Assembly: GCF_014203325.1 (NCBI RefSeq)
Contig: NZ_JACHIV010000001.1
Coordinates: 5,767,501 to 5,831,500 of the forward strand
Direction of reading: 5' to 3'
Source of the DNA: Saccharopolyspora gloriosae
GTDB taxonomy: Bacteria > Actinomycetota > Actinomycetes > Mycobacteriales > Pseudonocardiaceae
Length of the DNA: 64,000 nt
The stretch's first letter is position 1. The number at the start of each line of letters is the position of its first letter. The notes beneath the pieces were generated by a model. The model was not told where the DNA came from, ran no database searches, and saw only the letters and a list, made by a program, of their open reading frames with translations. Below, one piece after another: positions 8,271 to 16,867 of this stretch. A program made the translations under genes and the position numbers.

Positions 8271-8918
8271 CTACCGGTCGCCGCCATCCGGCGCGTCGGG
8301 CGCAGCGGTCGAGCCGGAAGTGCTCAGGCTGTCCCACACCCGCATGACGTGGCCCACCGCCGCGTCGATGGTGCGCCGAGGAACGCCGTCGCGGGCTTCG
8401 GTGGAGATGCCCCACATGAAGCCGGCGAAAGCCGAGGCCAGCTCGGAAGGGTCGCACTGGGCGGGAAGGTCTCCGGCGGCGACGGCTCGTCGGATGCACG
8501 CGGTGAGGTCGCGGCGGACCAGTGCTCTGCGGTCGGCCAGTAGCGCGCGGGCCTGGTCGTGATCCGCCGCCCCCGCCGTGGCGGACAGCACCACCAGGCA
8601 CCCGCTGGGGTGGCTCGGATCGGTCTGCATGGCAACGGACTGGCGCAGGATGCGCTCAACCGCCGTTCTAGGCGGAAGTTCCTCGTCCGCGACATCGTCG
8701 GTGACCTGGCCGAAGGAACTGTTGTAGCGCCGCACGACGGCGTCGAAAAGCCCCTGCTTGGAGGAGAAAGCCGCGTAGAAGCTCGCCGAGGAGATGCCCA
8801 TCGCCGCGCGCAGCTGGGCCAGCGACGTCGCTTCGTAGCCGTGCTCCCAGAACAGCAACATCGCCCCGTCCAGGGCGCTGTCGAGGTCGAACTCCCGCGG
8901 CCGTCCCGTACGCGCCAT
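8271..8918 (-). CDS. TetR-family transcriptional repressor
   Basis: 215 aa. The N-terminal helix-turn-helix (ALDGAMLLFWEHGYEATSLA, then MGISSASFYAAFSSKQGLF) is clear; the C-terminal ligand domain matches the TetR_C group with MWGISTEARDG. It is divergent from the MFS transporter gene with only 82 bp between starts, and the gap carries a promoter and inverted repeats. The likely role is ligand-relieved repression of the transporter-hydrolase operon and of itself. The ligand is unknown. Confidence 0.85.
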   Translation of the reverse strand: MARTGRPREFDLDSALDGAMLLFWEHGYEATSLAQLRAAMGISSASFYAAFSSKQGLFDAVVRRYNSSFGQVTDDVADEELPPRTAVERILRQSVAMQTDPSHPSGCLVVLSATAGAADHDQARALLADRRALVRRDLTACIRRAVAAGDLPAQCDPSELASAFAGFMWGISTEARDGVPRRTIDAAVGHVMRVWDSLSTSGSTAAPDAPDGGDR

Positions 8919-8953
8919 CAGCCCTCTCCTCCCACCACTTCCAGACTAGACGA

Positions 8954-9000
8954 TCCACAAGAAGCTTGACAGCCGTTCGCGGCTCGCCTCTACTTGTGGA
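8954..9000 (+). promoter_or_regulatory. promoter and candidate TetR operator; leaderless MFS transcript
   Basis: TTGACA (8966-8971), a 17-bp spacer and TCTACT (8989-8994) place the transcription start at or near the GTG at 9001, so the MFS mRNA is probably leaderless; no ribosome site is visible. TCCACAAG (8954-8961) and CTTGTGGA (8993-9000) are perfect inverted repeats flanking the promoter, and CAAG-AAG-CTTG (8958-8968) overlaps the -35. These are the likely binding sites of the divergent TetR protein. Confidence 0.55.
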
Positions 9001-10248
9001 GTGATTAATCCAGAATTGGTTCCGGCAGCCGCCAAGGCGGATCGGGAGCCGAACCACCCGAGGGACGAGAACAGGAACAAGTTGCCGTGGCCAGCCCTTT
9101 TGGCCATGGCCCTGACCGGATTCGTCATCATCATGACCGAGACGCTGCCCGCGGGTTTGCTCCCCGAGGTCTCCTCAGGACTGGCCGTGAGCGAGGGGGC
9201 GGCCGGTCAGTTGGTCAGCGCGTACGCGCTCGGCACGGTCCTCGCCGCGATCCCGGCGATAGCAGCGACGCGGAGCTTGAGCCGCAAGCCCCTCCTGGTG
9301 CTGGGCATCGCCGGGTTCGTCGTCGCGAACGCGGTCACCGCGCTGTCCGGCGCGTACTCGCTGACGCTCGTCGCACGGTTCGTCGCCGGCGCGTTCTCCG
9401 GACTGCTGTGGGGGATGATCCCCGGGTACACCCGCCGCATCGTCGCGGCGGAGCGAGCCGGGACCGGCCTCGCGGTGGCGATGGTCGGCACGCCGGTGGC
9501 CCTGTCGATCGGCACGCCGCTGGGGACCTTCGCCGGTGCGCTGATCGGCTGGCGGTGGACGTTCGCCGCGATGTCGGTGCTCGCGGTCGCGCTCGTGGTC
9601 TGGGTGCTCATCGGTGTGCCGAACGCTCCCGGGCAGCCGTCCGAAAATCGCACATCACTGCTGCGAGTGCTGCTCATCCCCGGCGTCGCACCGGTCCTCG
9701 CCGTGGTGCTCGGGTGGATGCTGGCGCACAACATCCTCTACACCTACATCGCCCCGTTCCTGGCCTTCACCGGTGTCGGCGGGCGGGTCGACGTCGTGCT
9801 GCTGATCTTCGGTCTCTGCGCGCTGGCCGGGATCTGGTTCACCGGAACGCTCGTCGATCGAGCGTTGCGCCGGCTCGTGCTCGTCTCACTGGCCGGGTTC
9901 GGCCTGGTCGCGCTCGGTCTCGGCGTCGCGGGCGGCGTGCCCGTCGTGTTCTACCTCGCCGTCCTCGTGTGGGGCCTGACCTTCGGCGGTGCTTCGACCC
10001 AGCTCAACACCGCCGTGGCTGACGCGGCGGGCGACGAGACCGACATCGCCGCCGCAATGGTCACCACCGCCTGGAACCTGGCGATCTTCGGCGGAAGCGC
10101 CCTCGGCGCGGTCCTGCTGGAGACGGACGACCCCGGATCGTTCCCGTGGGCGCTGCTCGTGCTGATCGCGGCGAGCCTCCTGGTCGCGCTCTTCGCCCGG
10201 CGGCACGCCTTCACACCCGGACCGCGCTCCGGCGACTCGGCCACCTGA
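9001..10248 (+). CDS. MFS drug/metabolite efflux transporter (DHA1-like)
   Basis: 415 aa with about 12 membrane helices. Motifs include MTETLPAGLLPEVSSGL in the first helix-loop, typical of AraJ/sugar-efflux type DHA1 transporters, and RFVAGAFSGLLWGMIPGY in helix 4. It is a proton-driven exporter; the substrate is not identifiable. The GTG start appears leaderless. It is divergent from a TetR gene and followed 56 bp later by an epoxide-hydrolase-like gene, suggesting a detoxification pair that modifies and exports one compound. Confidence 0.85.
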   Translation: MINPELVPAAAKADREPNHPRDENRNKLPWPALLAMALTGFVIIMTETLPAGLLPEVSSGLAVSEGAAGQLVSAYALGTVLAAIPAIAATRSLSRKPLLVLGIAGFVVANAVTALSGAYSLTLVARFVAGAFSGLLWGMIPGYTRRIVAAERAGTGLAVAMVGTPVALSIGTPLGTFAGALIGWRWTFAAMSVLAVALVVWVLIGVPNAPGQPSENRTSLLRVLLIPGVAPVLAVVLGWMLAHNILYTYIAPFLAFTGVGGRVDVVLLIFGLCALAGIWFTGTLVDRALRRLVLVSLAGFGLVALGLGVAGGVPVVFYLAVLVWGLTFGGASTQLNTAVADAAGDETDIAAAMVTTAWNLAIFGGSALGAVLLETDDPGSFPWALLVLIAASLLVALFARRHAFTPGPRSGDSAT

Positions 10249-10304
10249 TCCGGCCGCACCGAACCACCTACCGGAAGCACGAACAGGAAACGCGAGGAGA
10301 GAAC

Positions 10305-11234
10305 ATGTCCACCGCTCTGCAGATTGGCCAGCCCGTCGGGGGATTCGGCTCGGTGTCCGGAACTCCCGGCTTGCCCGATGGCTTCGAGGAGGTGTTCGCC
10401 AGCCGGCTGGTCAACGTCGACGGCGTGCACCTGCACGTCGTCACAGGCGGGGACGGGCCGCCGGTGCTGCTGCTCGGAGGCTGGCCGCAGTTCTGGTACC
10501 AGTGGCGGCTGATCATGCCCGCGCTGGCGGAGGATCACACCGTCATCGCCGTGGACCCGCGCGGTGCCGGGCTGTCGGACAAGCCCGCCGAGGGCTACGA
10601 CTCGGGCACTCTCGCCCGCGAGACCCACCGGCTCATGCAGGTGCTGGGCTACGACCGGTTCGCCATGATCGCCCACGACGTCGGCGGGTGGACGGCGTAC
10701 GCCATGGTCGCCGACAACCCCGGCCCGGTCACCCGGCTGGCGATCGCCGAGATGCTCATCCCCGGCATCTCCCCCTCCCCGCCGCTGATCCCCGAAGACC
10801 GCTGGTCCAGCGACTTCGCGTGGCACTACAACTTCAACCGCACCACGGACATCAACGAGCGGCTGGTCGAAGGACGCGAACACCTCTACTTCGGCCACCA
10901 GTTCGCCACCAAAGCGGCCACACCCACCGCCGTCCCCGCCGCAGTCGTCGACGTCTACGTCCGCGCGCTGAGGATCCCCGGCGCGCTGCGCGCCAGCTTC
11001 GAGTTCTACCGGGCCATCGACGAGATCGTCGAACAAAGCGCACATCGCAAGAAGACACCGGTCGAGATCCCCATCCTCGCGATCTCCGGCAGCGCGGGAG
11101 GCCTGGACGTCGCTGCCGAGATGCGGGTCGGCGCCACCGACGTCACCGGCGTGGTCCTCGACGGCGGCCACTACATCTCCGAGGAAGCACCCGAAGCCTT
11201 CCTCGCGGCCGTGGAGACCTTCCTCAGGCGGTAG
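10305..11234 (+). CDS. epoxide-hydrolase-like alpha/beta hydrolase
   Basis: 309 aa. The nucleophile elbow reads AHDVGGW, with Asp in place of Ser, as in soluble epoxide hydrolases and haloalkane dehalogenases. The oxyanion region is LLLGGWPQFWYQW (HGWP-like, with G for H), followed by DPRGAGLSDKP, and the catalytic His is in DGGHYISEEAP near the C-terminus. Asp chemistry gives an ester intermediate on an epoxide or halide. The ATG at 10305 follows GAGGAGAG. It is co-oriented and close to the MFS gene, so probably under the same TetR control. Confidence 0.8.
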   Translation: MSTALQIGQPVGGFGSVSGTPGLPDGFEEVFASRLVNVDGVHLHVVTGGDGPPVLLLGGWPQFWYQWRLIMPALAEDHTVIAVDPRGAGLSDKPAEGYDSGTLARETHRLMQVLGYDRFAMIAHDVGGWTAYAMVADNPGPVTRLAIAEMLIPGISPSPPLIPEDRWSSDFAWHYNFNRTTDINERLVEGREHLYFGHQFATKAATPTAVPAAVVDVYVRALRIPGALRASFEFYRAIDEIVEQSAHRKKTPVEIPILAISGSAGGLDVAAEMRVGATDVTGVVLDGGHYISEEAPEAFLAAVETFLRR

Positions 11235-11404
11235 GTGCGCCTCCTTCCGCAGGCCGTCGCGGGGTTGGCGCCAGTGCGGTCCTGGCACACCGGGCGGAGC
11301 CACGGCGCGCCAGGACGGCTGCCCGGAAACGACCGAACCGTTCCCGCGGCGCAGCACCCGGTCAACCGGCGGTCGAACGATCGCACCGGCGAGCCGCACC
11401 GAAG

Positions 11405-11535
11405 GCCCCGAACGCGCCGCACCTCGACCACGGCGAAAGATCAGCGGCGGTGGCCGTTCTCCTGCTCCGCGCGAACCGACGGACACGCACCGGATCCGGG
11501 CGGCTCGCCGCCCTCAGCCACGAATCGCAGCCCGC
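11405..11535 (-). pseudogene. relic duplicate of the 5775-5937 intergenic junction
   Basis: This segment matches the junction between the kinase start and the end of the membrane protein gene at about 5775-5937. On the minus strand it carries MVEVRRVR (the kinase begins MIKVRRVR), then the shared block GGCGAAAGAT-AGCGG with a 6-bp deletion, and CCCTCAGCCACGAATCGC shared exactly, which in the original encodes the end RRVAIRG of the membrane protein. Neither gene is intact here. It looks like a duplicated fragment left after recombination. The rest of the 11235-11573 gap shows nothing else. Confidence 0.5.
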
Positions 11536-11573
11536 CGGAGCGGCGTGGTCTCGATGCTGAAAGCCCCGGCAGC

Positions 11574-12542
11574 TCAGCGATCGAGAGCCACCGGTTCCGG
11601 GTTCCGAGGTTCGGGCGGCGTGGCCGGGACGTGGGTGCGCAGGAAGGCGAGCTGGTCGGCGATGACCTTCTCGAATTGCGGGCCGACGTAGATGTCGAAG
11701 TGCCCCGCGGGATAGCGGACGACCTGGCCACGGCGCGCCCTGGCGGCGTGGCGCAGGGTCGCCGCGGCCGGGGCGACGGTGTCGTCGTCGCAGACGCAGA
11801 AGAGGATCGGGCAGCGAACCTCGGGGATTCGTCGACCCGGGGCGTAGAACGGGATTTCCATCGCCACGCGTGCCGGCACGTCGTTGCGGTACTCCGCCTC
11901 GGTGAAGCCCGACGCCTCGAGCAGTCCTGTCACGCCATCAACGACGTCCGCAGCGTCCATCAGCCCGACCTGACCAGTGCGGGCGGCGACCTTGACACGC
12001 GTCGGCGCTCGGCCGAAGAGCCGCCCGAGCTGATCCTTGGCCGCGGCTGCGACCAATCGTGCGAGCGCTCGCGGCGAGATCTGCCGAGCGGAGACCAGAC
12101 CGTCGGTGAAGGGGCACTGCGCGATCGCGGCGACCACGCCCGGATCGGCGGCAGCGGTGGTGATGGCATGCCCGCCGCCGAACGAGGTGCCCCACAGCAC
12201 GACGCGGTCGCCGTTGACCTCGGGGAGCGCGCGGGCACATGCGACCGCGGCGAGCCAGTCCTCGCGCTGCCGGCGAACGCTGAGCAGTTCTCGTGGCTGC
12301 CCGTCGCTGTCGCCGAAGTGGCGGTAGTCGAAGACCAGGCATGCGTACCCCGCGGCCTGGAAGTACTCCGCGAACGCCGCGAGTCGCAGCGCCTTCACCG
12401 CGCCGAGGCCGTGTGCCATGACCAGCACCGGCGGCGGGTCGGCGGGCGCGTCGGTGTCCGGCAGGTAGAGCCATGCGTGGCACGTACCGGTGCCGGACGG
12501 AAAACGCAGCTCACGGCGTGCGGGCGGAGCGGTGTCAGTCAT
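11574..12542 (-). CDS. alpha/beta hydrolase (dienelactone-hydrolase/peptidase-like)
   Basis: 322 aa. Motifs include VLVMAHGLGAVKALRL (oxyanion HG), DYRHFGDSDGQPREL, GTSFGGGHAI with nucleophile Ser, an Asp in CDDDTVAP, and His in PAGHFDIYVGP. This arrangement resembles the DUF1100/X-Pro-dipeptidyl-like cytoplasmic hydrolases; the substrate is unknown. The ATG at 12542 is divergent from a TetR gene whose operators lie directly upstream. The gene is probably repressed by that regulator. Confidence 0.8.
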   Translation of the reverse strand: MTDTAPPARRELRFPSGTGTCHAWLYLPDTDAPADPPPVLVMAHGLGAVKALRLAAFAEYFQAAGYACLVFDYRHFGDSDGQPRELLSVRRQREDWLAAVACARALPEVNGDRVVLWGTSFGGGHAITTAAADPGVVAAIAQCPFTDGLVSARQISPRALARLVAAAAKDQLGRLFGRAPTRVKVAARTGQVGLMDAADVVDGVTGLLEASGFTEAEYRNDVPARVAMEIPFYAPGRRIPEVRCPILFCVCDDDTVAPAAATLRHAARARRGQVVRYPAGHFDIYVGPQFEKVIADQLAFLRTHVPATPPEPRNPEPVALDR

Positions 12543-12550
12543 CGCGCGAA

Positions 12551-12604
12551 CCTTTCTTGATTGGTATTCAAGAAAGGTGACGTGTTCTTGACCGTCTGTC
12601 AAGA
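12551..12604. promoter_or_regulatory. two identical-architecture TetR operators
   Basis: Site 1 is CCTTTCTTGA, TTGGTAT, TCAAGAAAGG (12551-12577), a perfect 10-bp inverted repeat with a 7-bp spacer. Site 2 is TCTTGA, CCGTCTG, TCAAGA (12586-12604), with the same half-site and spacer length. The centres are 31 bp apart, close to three helical turns, so two dimers would sit on one face of DNA. They fill the 69-bp gap between divergent starts. Confidence 0.75.
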
Positions 12605-12611
12605 TGGAGTC

Positions 12612-13187
12612 GTGCCCCGCAACCGCCGCCCAGTGCCCAAGGAGCAGAGACGCGACGAGCTGGTGGCCGCCGCGGCGGAGCTCTTCGTCCTCGACGGCTA
12701 CGAGGCCACGTCGATGAGTCGCCTCGCCAAGCAGGCCGAGGTCACCCCGAACACGCTCTACTGGTATTTCCGGGACAAGGACGAACTCCTGGTGGCCGTC
12801 GCCGAGCGCTACCTCCGCGCCTTGCTCCACGAGCACGCGTCGCTGGCCGACCGACCGCTCGCCGAGCAGTTCCTGTGGCTCGTCGAGCGCCTGCGCCCCG
12901 TCCGCCACCTGGTCTCCACGGTGCACAGCCGCGTTGCCGTCTCGGATGCCGTCCGCTCTTGGCACGACAGCTTCCACCGCACCTTCGAGGAGATCTTCGA
13001 ACGCCGGCTCACGAGCCCGTTCGCCGCCGAGCACCGCGCCGGCGAAGTCGCGGCAGCGACCTTCGCGCTCGAGGGCGCGATCACCCACGACCTCGACGAC
13101 ACGACGACCCGCCGACTCTGCGAAATCACCGCCGACCGCCTCCACCACGCCGCCGCGCTCAACCCCGCGACGAGCGCGAACCCGTGA
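12612..13187 (+). CDS. TetR-family transcriptional repressor
   Basis: 191 aa. The N-terminal helix-turn-helix reads ELVAAAAELFVLDGYEATSM, then EVTPNTLYWYFRDKDELL. The GTG at 12612 is used because GGAG lies just upstream and the longer frame would run through the operators. Divergent from the hydrolase, with two matching operators between; autoregulation is expected. The C-terminal domain is typical in length; no ligand can be inferred. Confidence 0.8.
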   Translation: MPRNRRPVPKEQRRDELVAAAAELFVLDGYEATSMSRLAKQAEVTPNTLYWYFRDKDELLVAVAERYLRALLHEHASLADRPLAEQFLWLVERLRPVRHLVSTVHSRVAVSDAVRSWHDSFHRTFEEIFERRLTSPFAAEHRAGEVAAATFALEGAITHDLDDTTTRRLCEITADRLHHAAALNPATSANP

Positions 13188-13489
13188 ACGGCCTACCGCG
13201 CTCAGTCGACGCGCGTTGCGCGCCGCGGCCCTGACTCCGATACCCGAGATCCGGCAAGGTCGCGTCGACGCGGCATCTCGACGAAGAAGGGCATCTCGCC
13301 TCTCGCCGAATCGCTGTCGCACGGCGACCCCGGTGCGTCCGGGATCAACGGGGGCGCGTGCTCGGCGGTGTCGCGATCGAGCAACCCCACGCCTCGACAA
13401 GGGGCGGTTCCCACAGGGAACCACCGGCACGGCCGCATTTCACGTCAATCAGCCAAGATCAACGCCTCCCGATCCCTCCCGGACACGCA

Positions 13490-13526
13490 AGAACCCCCGC
13501 CGGTGAAGATCACCGACAGGGGCTCT
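13490..13526 (-). terminator. hairpin terminator after tRNA-Val
   Basis: On the minus strand AGAGCCCC pairs with GGGGTTCT around an inner CGGTGA/TCACCG stem, just after the tRNA 3' end. It is nearly the same sequence as the terminator at 2754-2789. The remaining part of the 13188-13490 gap shows no gene. Confidence 0.65.
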
Positions 13527-13534
13527 GACCTGTG

Positions 13535-13606
13535 TGCGCGATACTGGGATCGAACCAGTGACCTCTACCGTGTCAAGGTAGCGCTCTCCCGCTGAGCTAA
13601 ACGCGC
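13535..13606 (-). tRNA. tRNA-Val(GAC)
   Basis: 72 nt on the minus strand. The acceptor is GCGCGTT/ATCGCGC with discriminator A and one T-T mismatch. The D arm begins TAGCTCAGC; the anticodon stem is CTACC/GGTAG with loop TTGACAC, anticodon GAC, which reads GUC valine codons. The T arm is ACTGG-TTCGATC-CCAGT. The 3' CCA is not encoded. Confidence 0.92.
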
Positions 13607-13712
13607 CTGTTGAGTTGTGCTCGCCGTGGCGTGCGGGAACAGCATAGCGGAGGCGAGATCAACAGCCGCGCGGGCCCCGGCGGAACCGGGGCCCGCCGCT
13701 GGCGAAGCCGGT

Positions 13713-13913
13713 TCAGACCTCGCGCTCGAAGGTGATCAGCAGGCCTTCGACGCCGTCGGGACCGAAGCGGCCCTTGACGTCGGCGCCGGTGATCTCCTTG
13801 AGCCGCCAGCCCTCGGCGGCGTGCTCGTTGAGGATGCTTTCGAGCTTGTCACCGGACATCTTGCCGCCGAGCCACTTCTCCCAGAGCTCCACGACCTTGT
13901 ACTGGTACGACAT
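13713..13913 (-). CDS. DUF4177-like small protein
   Basis: 66 aa. The sequence YQYKVVELWEKWLGG, then LESILNEHAAEGWRLKEI and GLLITFEREV, matches the DUF4177 pattern (a short beta-alpha-beta fold with a conserved GW). Its function is unknown. The ATG at 13913 is preceded by GAGGAACGC; the longer frame adds an unsupported N-terminus. It lies downstream of icd on the same strand after icd's terminator, so it is probably transcribed alone. Confidence 0.7.
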   Translation of the reverse strand: MSYQYKVVELWEKWLGGKMSGDKLESILNEHAAEGWRLKEITGADVKGRFGPDGVEGLLITFEREV

Positions 13914-13990
13914 GCGTTCCTCCTCGGCTTCGGTCCCGCGCAGATCCCCTAGGTGGACGCGCGGGACGCTCGGAGGTTCCGAACGCGAAA

Positions 13991-14027
13991 ACGCCACTCC
14001 CACCCCGGTTCGGGGCGAAAGTGGCGT
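13991..14027 (-). terminator. terminator of icd
   Basis: ACGCCACT (13991-13998) pairs with AGTGGCGT (14020-14027), with an inner CCCCG-GTT-CGGGG stem, 22 bp after the icd stop. Confidence 0.65.
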
Positions 14028-14048
14028 CCGGTTACCGACAGCGGAAGA

Positions 14049-15269
14049 TCAGCGGTCGGCCATCTTCTTCTGCAGGTTCTCGTCCAGCGAGGCCAGGAAC
14101 TCCTCGGTGGTCTGGTAACCCTGGTCGCCGCCGACGAGCAGCGCGAGGTCCTTGGTCATCTTGCCGCTCTCGACGGTCTCGATGACGACCTGCTCCAGGG
14201 CGTTCGCGAAACCGGTGACCTCCGGGGTGGAGTCCAGCCGGCCGCGCTGGGCGATGCCGCGGGTCCAGGCGAAGATCGACGCGATCGGGTTCGTCGACGT
14301 CGGCTTGCCCTGCTGGTGCTGGCGGTAGTGGCGGGTGACCGTGCCGTGCGCGGCCTCCGCCTCGACCTTGCCGTCCTCGGTCATCAGGACCGAGGTCATC
14401 AGGCCCAGCGAACCGAAGCCCTGCGCGACGGTGTCGGACTGCACGTCACCGTCGTAGTTCTTGCACGCCCAGACGTAGCCGCCCTCCCACTTCATGGCCG
14501 TGGCGACCATGTCGTCGATGAGGCGGTGCTCGTAGGTCAGGCCCTTGGCGTCGTAGTCGGCCTTGAACTCGTTCTCGAAGACCTCCTCGAAGACGTCCTT
14601 GAAGACGCCGTCGTAGGCCTTGAGGATCGTGTTCTTGGTGGACATGTACACCGGGAACTCGCGCTCCAGCCCGTAGCGGAACGACGCGCGGGCGAACTCC
14701 TCGATGGAGCGCTTGTAGTTGTACATGGCCATGGCCACGCCGCCGTCGGTCGGGAACTGCGCGACCTCCTGCTGGATCGGCTCGGAGCCGTCCGCGGGCG
14801 TGTAGGTGATGGTGACCGTGCCCGGCCCCGGGACCTTGAAGTCCGTGGCCTTGTACTGGTCGCCGTGCGCGTGACGACCGATGACGATCGGCTTCGTCCA
14901 GGTCGGCACGTAGCGTGGGATGTTCGAGATCACGATGGGCTCGCGGAAGATGACGCCACCGAGGATGTTGCGGATGGTCCCGTTCGGGCTCCGCCACATC
15001 TTCTTGAGGCCGAACTCTTCTACTCGGGCCTCGTCGGGGGTGATCGTGGCGCACTTGACGCCGACGCCGTGCTGCGCGATGGCCTTCGCGGCGTCCACGG
15101 TCACCTGGTCGTTGGTGGCGTCCCGGTGCTCGATGCCCAGGTCGTAGTAATCGAGGTTCACGTCCAGATAGGGGTGGACCAGCTTGTCCTTGATGAAGGA
15201 CCAGATGATCCGGGTCATCTCGTCGCCGTCGAGCTCGGCGATCGTTCCCTGGACCTTGATCTTGCTCAT
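14049..15269 (-). CDS. icd: NADP-dependent isocitrate dehydrogenase
   Basis: 406 aa, the length of the homodimeric eukaryote-like IDH found in Mycobacterium (Icd1). It oxidatively decarboxylates isocitrate to 2-oxoglutarate in the TCA cycle, making NADPH. Visible signatures include [12 protein letters not shown] at the N-terminus, [26 protein letters not shown] (substrate-binding Ser/Asn), [20 protein letters not shown] (metal-binding Asp residues) and [11 protein letters not shown] (cofactor site). The ATG at 15269 is preceded by GAGAGGAGC. It is a single-gene unit with its own terminator. Confidence 0.97.
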   Translation of the reverse strand: MSKIKVQGTIAELDGDEMTRIIWSFIKDKLVHPYLDVNLDYYDLGIEHRDATNDQVTVDAAKAIAQHGVGVKCATITPDEARVEEFGLKKMWRSPNGTIRNILGGVIFREPIVISNIPRYVPTWTKPIVIGRHAHGDQYKATDFKVPGPGTVTITYTPADGSEPIQQEVAQFPTDGGVAMAMYNYKRSIEEFARASFRYGLEREFPVYMSTKNTILKAYDGVFKDVFEEVFENEFKADYDAKGLTYEHRLIDDMVATAMKWEGGYVWACKNYDGDVQSDTVAQGFGSLGLMTSVLMTEDGKVEAEAAHGTVTRHYRQHQQGKPTSTNPIASIFAWTRGIAQRGRLDSTPEVTGFANALEQVVIETVESGKMTKDLALLVGGDQGYQTTEEFLASLDENLQKKMADR

Positions 15270-15445
15270 GTGGCGGGGTGCTCCTCTCGCGAGATGCAAG
15301 CGGTACAAGCGTACTGCTATCGGTATCGATTGTGCCCCGCCCCCGCCTCCGGCGACAGCGGCATGAGACGAAAACGCCCACCCGGCCATCGAGGACGAGA
15401 TCACCTTCTAGTCTTTCGGGGGCAACGATCACGGGGGAGGCTGCA

Positions 15446-16279
15446 TTGGCGACGGGACCCACACACGCCATGAGCGGGCTGGCGGCCTGGTCGGCGGTGA
15501 CCGCGCTCGCCGACACGCACCTCATCGGGCAGCTGTCGCCGAAGACGTGGGTCGTCGGCGCCACGCTCGCCTCCGGCGCCGCGCTGCTGCCGGACATCGA
15601 CCACCCCAAGTCGACCGTGGCCAGCACCTTCGGCGCCGTCTCCCGCGGGGTGTCCTCGCTGTTCAGCGGGATCAGCGGGTTCATGTACCGGCTCACCCGC
15701 ACCAAGCGCGACAGCGACCGGGAGGGCACCCACCGCGGGTTCACCCACACCGTGGTCTTCGCGATCCTCGCCGGGCTCGTCACCACCGCCATCGTGCAGA
15801 GCAGCAACGGCACCGCGCTCGGCGTGCTCATGTTCGCGTTCGCCGGGCTCGCCGTGCGCGGCATCATGCACACCTGGAGCTCGCAGAAGGACGCGCTGCT
15901 CATCGCCGTGGCCTCGCTGGCGCTCACCCTGGCCTGCTGGTATTGGGCCGGGGACCAGCCGACCGAGGCGGCGGCGTTCGGGGTGGCGGTGATGCTCGGC
16001 TGCGTCGCGCACTTCATCGGCGACGCCATCACCGAGCAGGGCTGCCCGATGCTGTGGCCGGTGCCGCTGGACGGCAAGACGTGGTTCCCGGTGGCGCCGC
16101 CGAAGGCGATGCGGATGCGCACCGGCGGCAAGGTCGAGATGGTGCTGGTCGGCCCGGCGATGACGATCATCGCGGTGGTGCTGGGCTCGGTGGTGCTCTA
16201 CCGGGTCGGGGCCGCCCCGTGGGTCGCGACGCTGAACCTGCCGCCCGAGATCATGAGCTGGCTGCCGCCGCGGCCGTGA
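15446..16279 (+). CDS. YdjM-like membrane-bound metal-dependent hydrolase
   Basis: 277 aa. Motifs GPTHAMSGLAAW, LLPDIDHPKS, HRGFTHTVVF and CVAHFIGDAITEQGCPMLWP give the His/Asp set (THxxxG, DxDH, HRGxTH, HxxxD) of the YdjM/LexA-regulated, membrane-bound hydrolase family (DUF457). Several membrane helices lie between the motifs. I chose a TTG start at 15446 because GGGGGAGG sits 5 nt upstream and the conserved THxxxG motif is kept; the ATG at 15470 would lose it. The substrate is unknown; phospholipase-C-like metal sites are known in relatives. Confidence 0.8.
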   Translation: MATGPTHAMSGLAAWSAVTALADTHLIGQLSPKTWVVGATLASGAALLPDIDHPKSTVASTFGAVSRGVSSLFSGISGFMYRLTRTKRDSDREGTHRGFTHTVVFAILAGLVTTAIVQSSNGTALGVLMFAFAGLAVRGIMHTWSSQKDALLIAVASLALTLACWYWAGDQPTEAAAFGVAVMLGCVAHFIGDAITEQGCPMLWPVPLDGKTWFPVAPPKAMRMRTGGKVEMVLVGPAMTIIAVVLGSVVLYRVGAAPWVATLNLPPEIMSWLPPRP

Positions 16280-16369
16280 AGTGACGCAAAACGCCCACAC
16301 CGGCACGAGTCGCTCGATAGGGTGACGGACGGGCGGCGCGCGGGCGCCGACGGGACACCGGAGGAACCG

Positions 16370-16774
16370 ATGCGAGCCGGTAAGCAGCTCATCGTCGCGG
16401 CAGCGCTGGCACTGCCGGTGCTCGCCGGGTGCGGCCAGCTCCAGGAGACCCAGGAGCAGCTCGACCAGGCCCAGCAGGGCCTGGACAAGGCCTCCGCCTG
16501 CCTCGACGCGGTCGACGTCGCCGGCTACACCCCGAACCTCGCGGACCTCGATCGGGCGCAGGACGACGCGCGCGCCAAGGCCGACGAGATCGGCGCCCTC
16601 GCGCAGCGGGTCGGCGACAAGACGCTGCAGGACGACCTGCTCGACGTGCAGGCCTCGCTGGAGCAGGTCGCCACCGGCCAGGTCAACCTGCAGAACGGCC
16701 TGAACTGGTCGCAGCAGCACCTGGAGAAGACCACCGCCATCGCCTCCACCTGCTCCGACGTCACCGGCGGCTGA
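16370..16774 (+). CDS. small secreted lipoprotein with coiled-coil character
   Basis: 134 aa. A short signal ends in the lipobox LAGC at about residue 22. The mature part is Gln/Asp/Leu-rich with heptad-like spacing (LQETQEQLDQAQQGLDKA) and three further Cys residues. It has no recognised domain. The ATG at 16370 is preceded by GGAGGAACC. Function unknown; an envelope-associated helical protein is the safest description. Confidence 0.7.
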   Translation: MRAGKQLIVAAALALPVLAGCGQLQETQEQLDQAQQGLDKASACLDAVDVAGYTPNLADLDRAQDDARAKADEIGALAQRVGDKTLQDDLLDVQASLEQVATGQVNLQNGLNWSQQHLEKTTAIASTCSDVTGG

Positions 16775-16867
16775 CCGCCCTCGCACGAAGATCGCCGCTG
16801 GTCAGCGGCCCGCGAGCACTGCGGCGCGGGCCGCCGGTCACCTAGCCTGGACGCGGAGGTGAGGGTG

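Noticed and set aside
13953-15473. Long plus-strand open frame opposite icd
   Set aside because: It is complementary to a textbook isocitrate dehydrogenase; no domain or ribosome site supports it.
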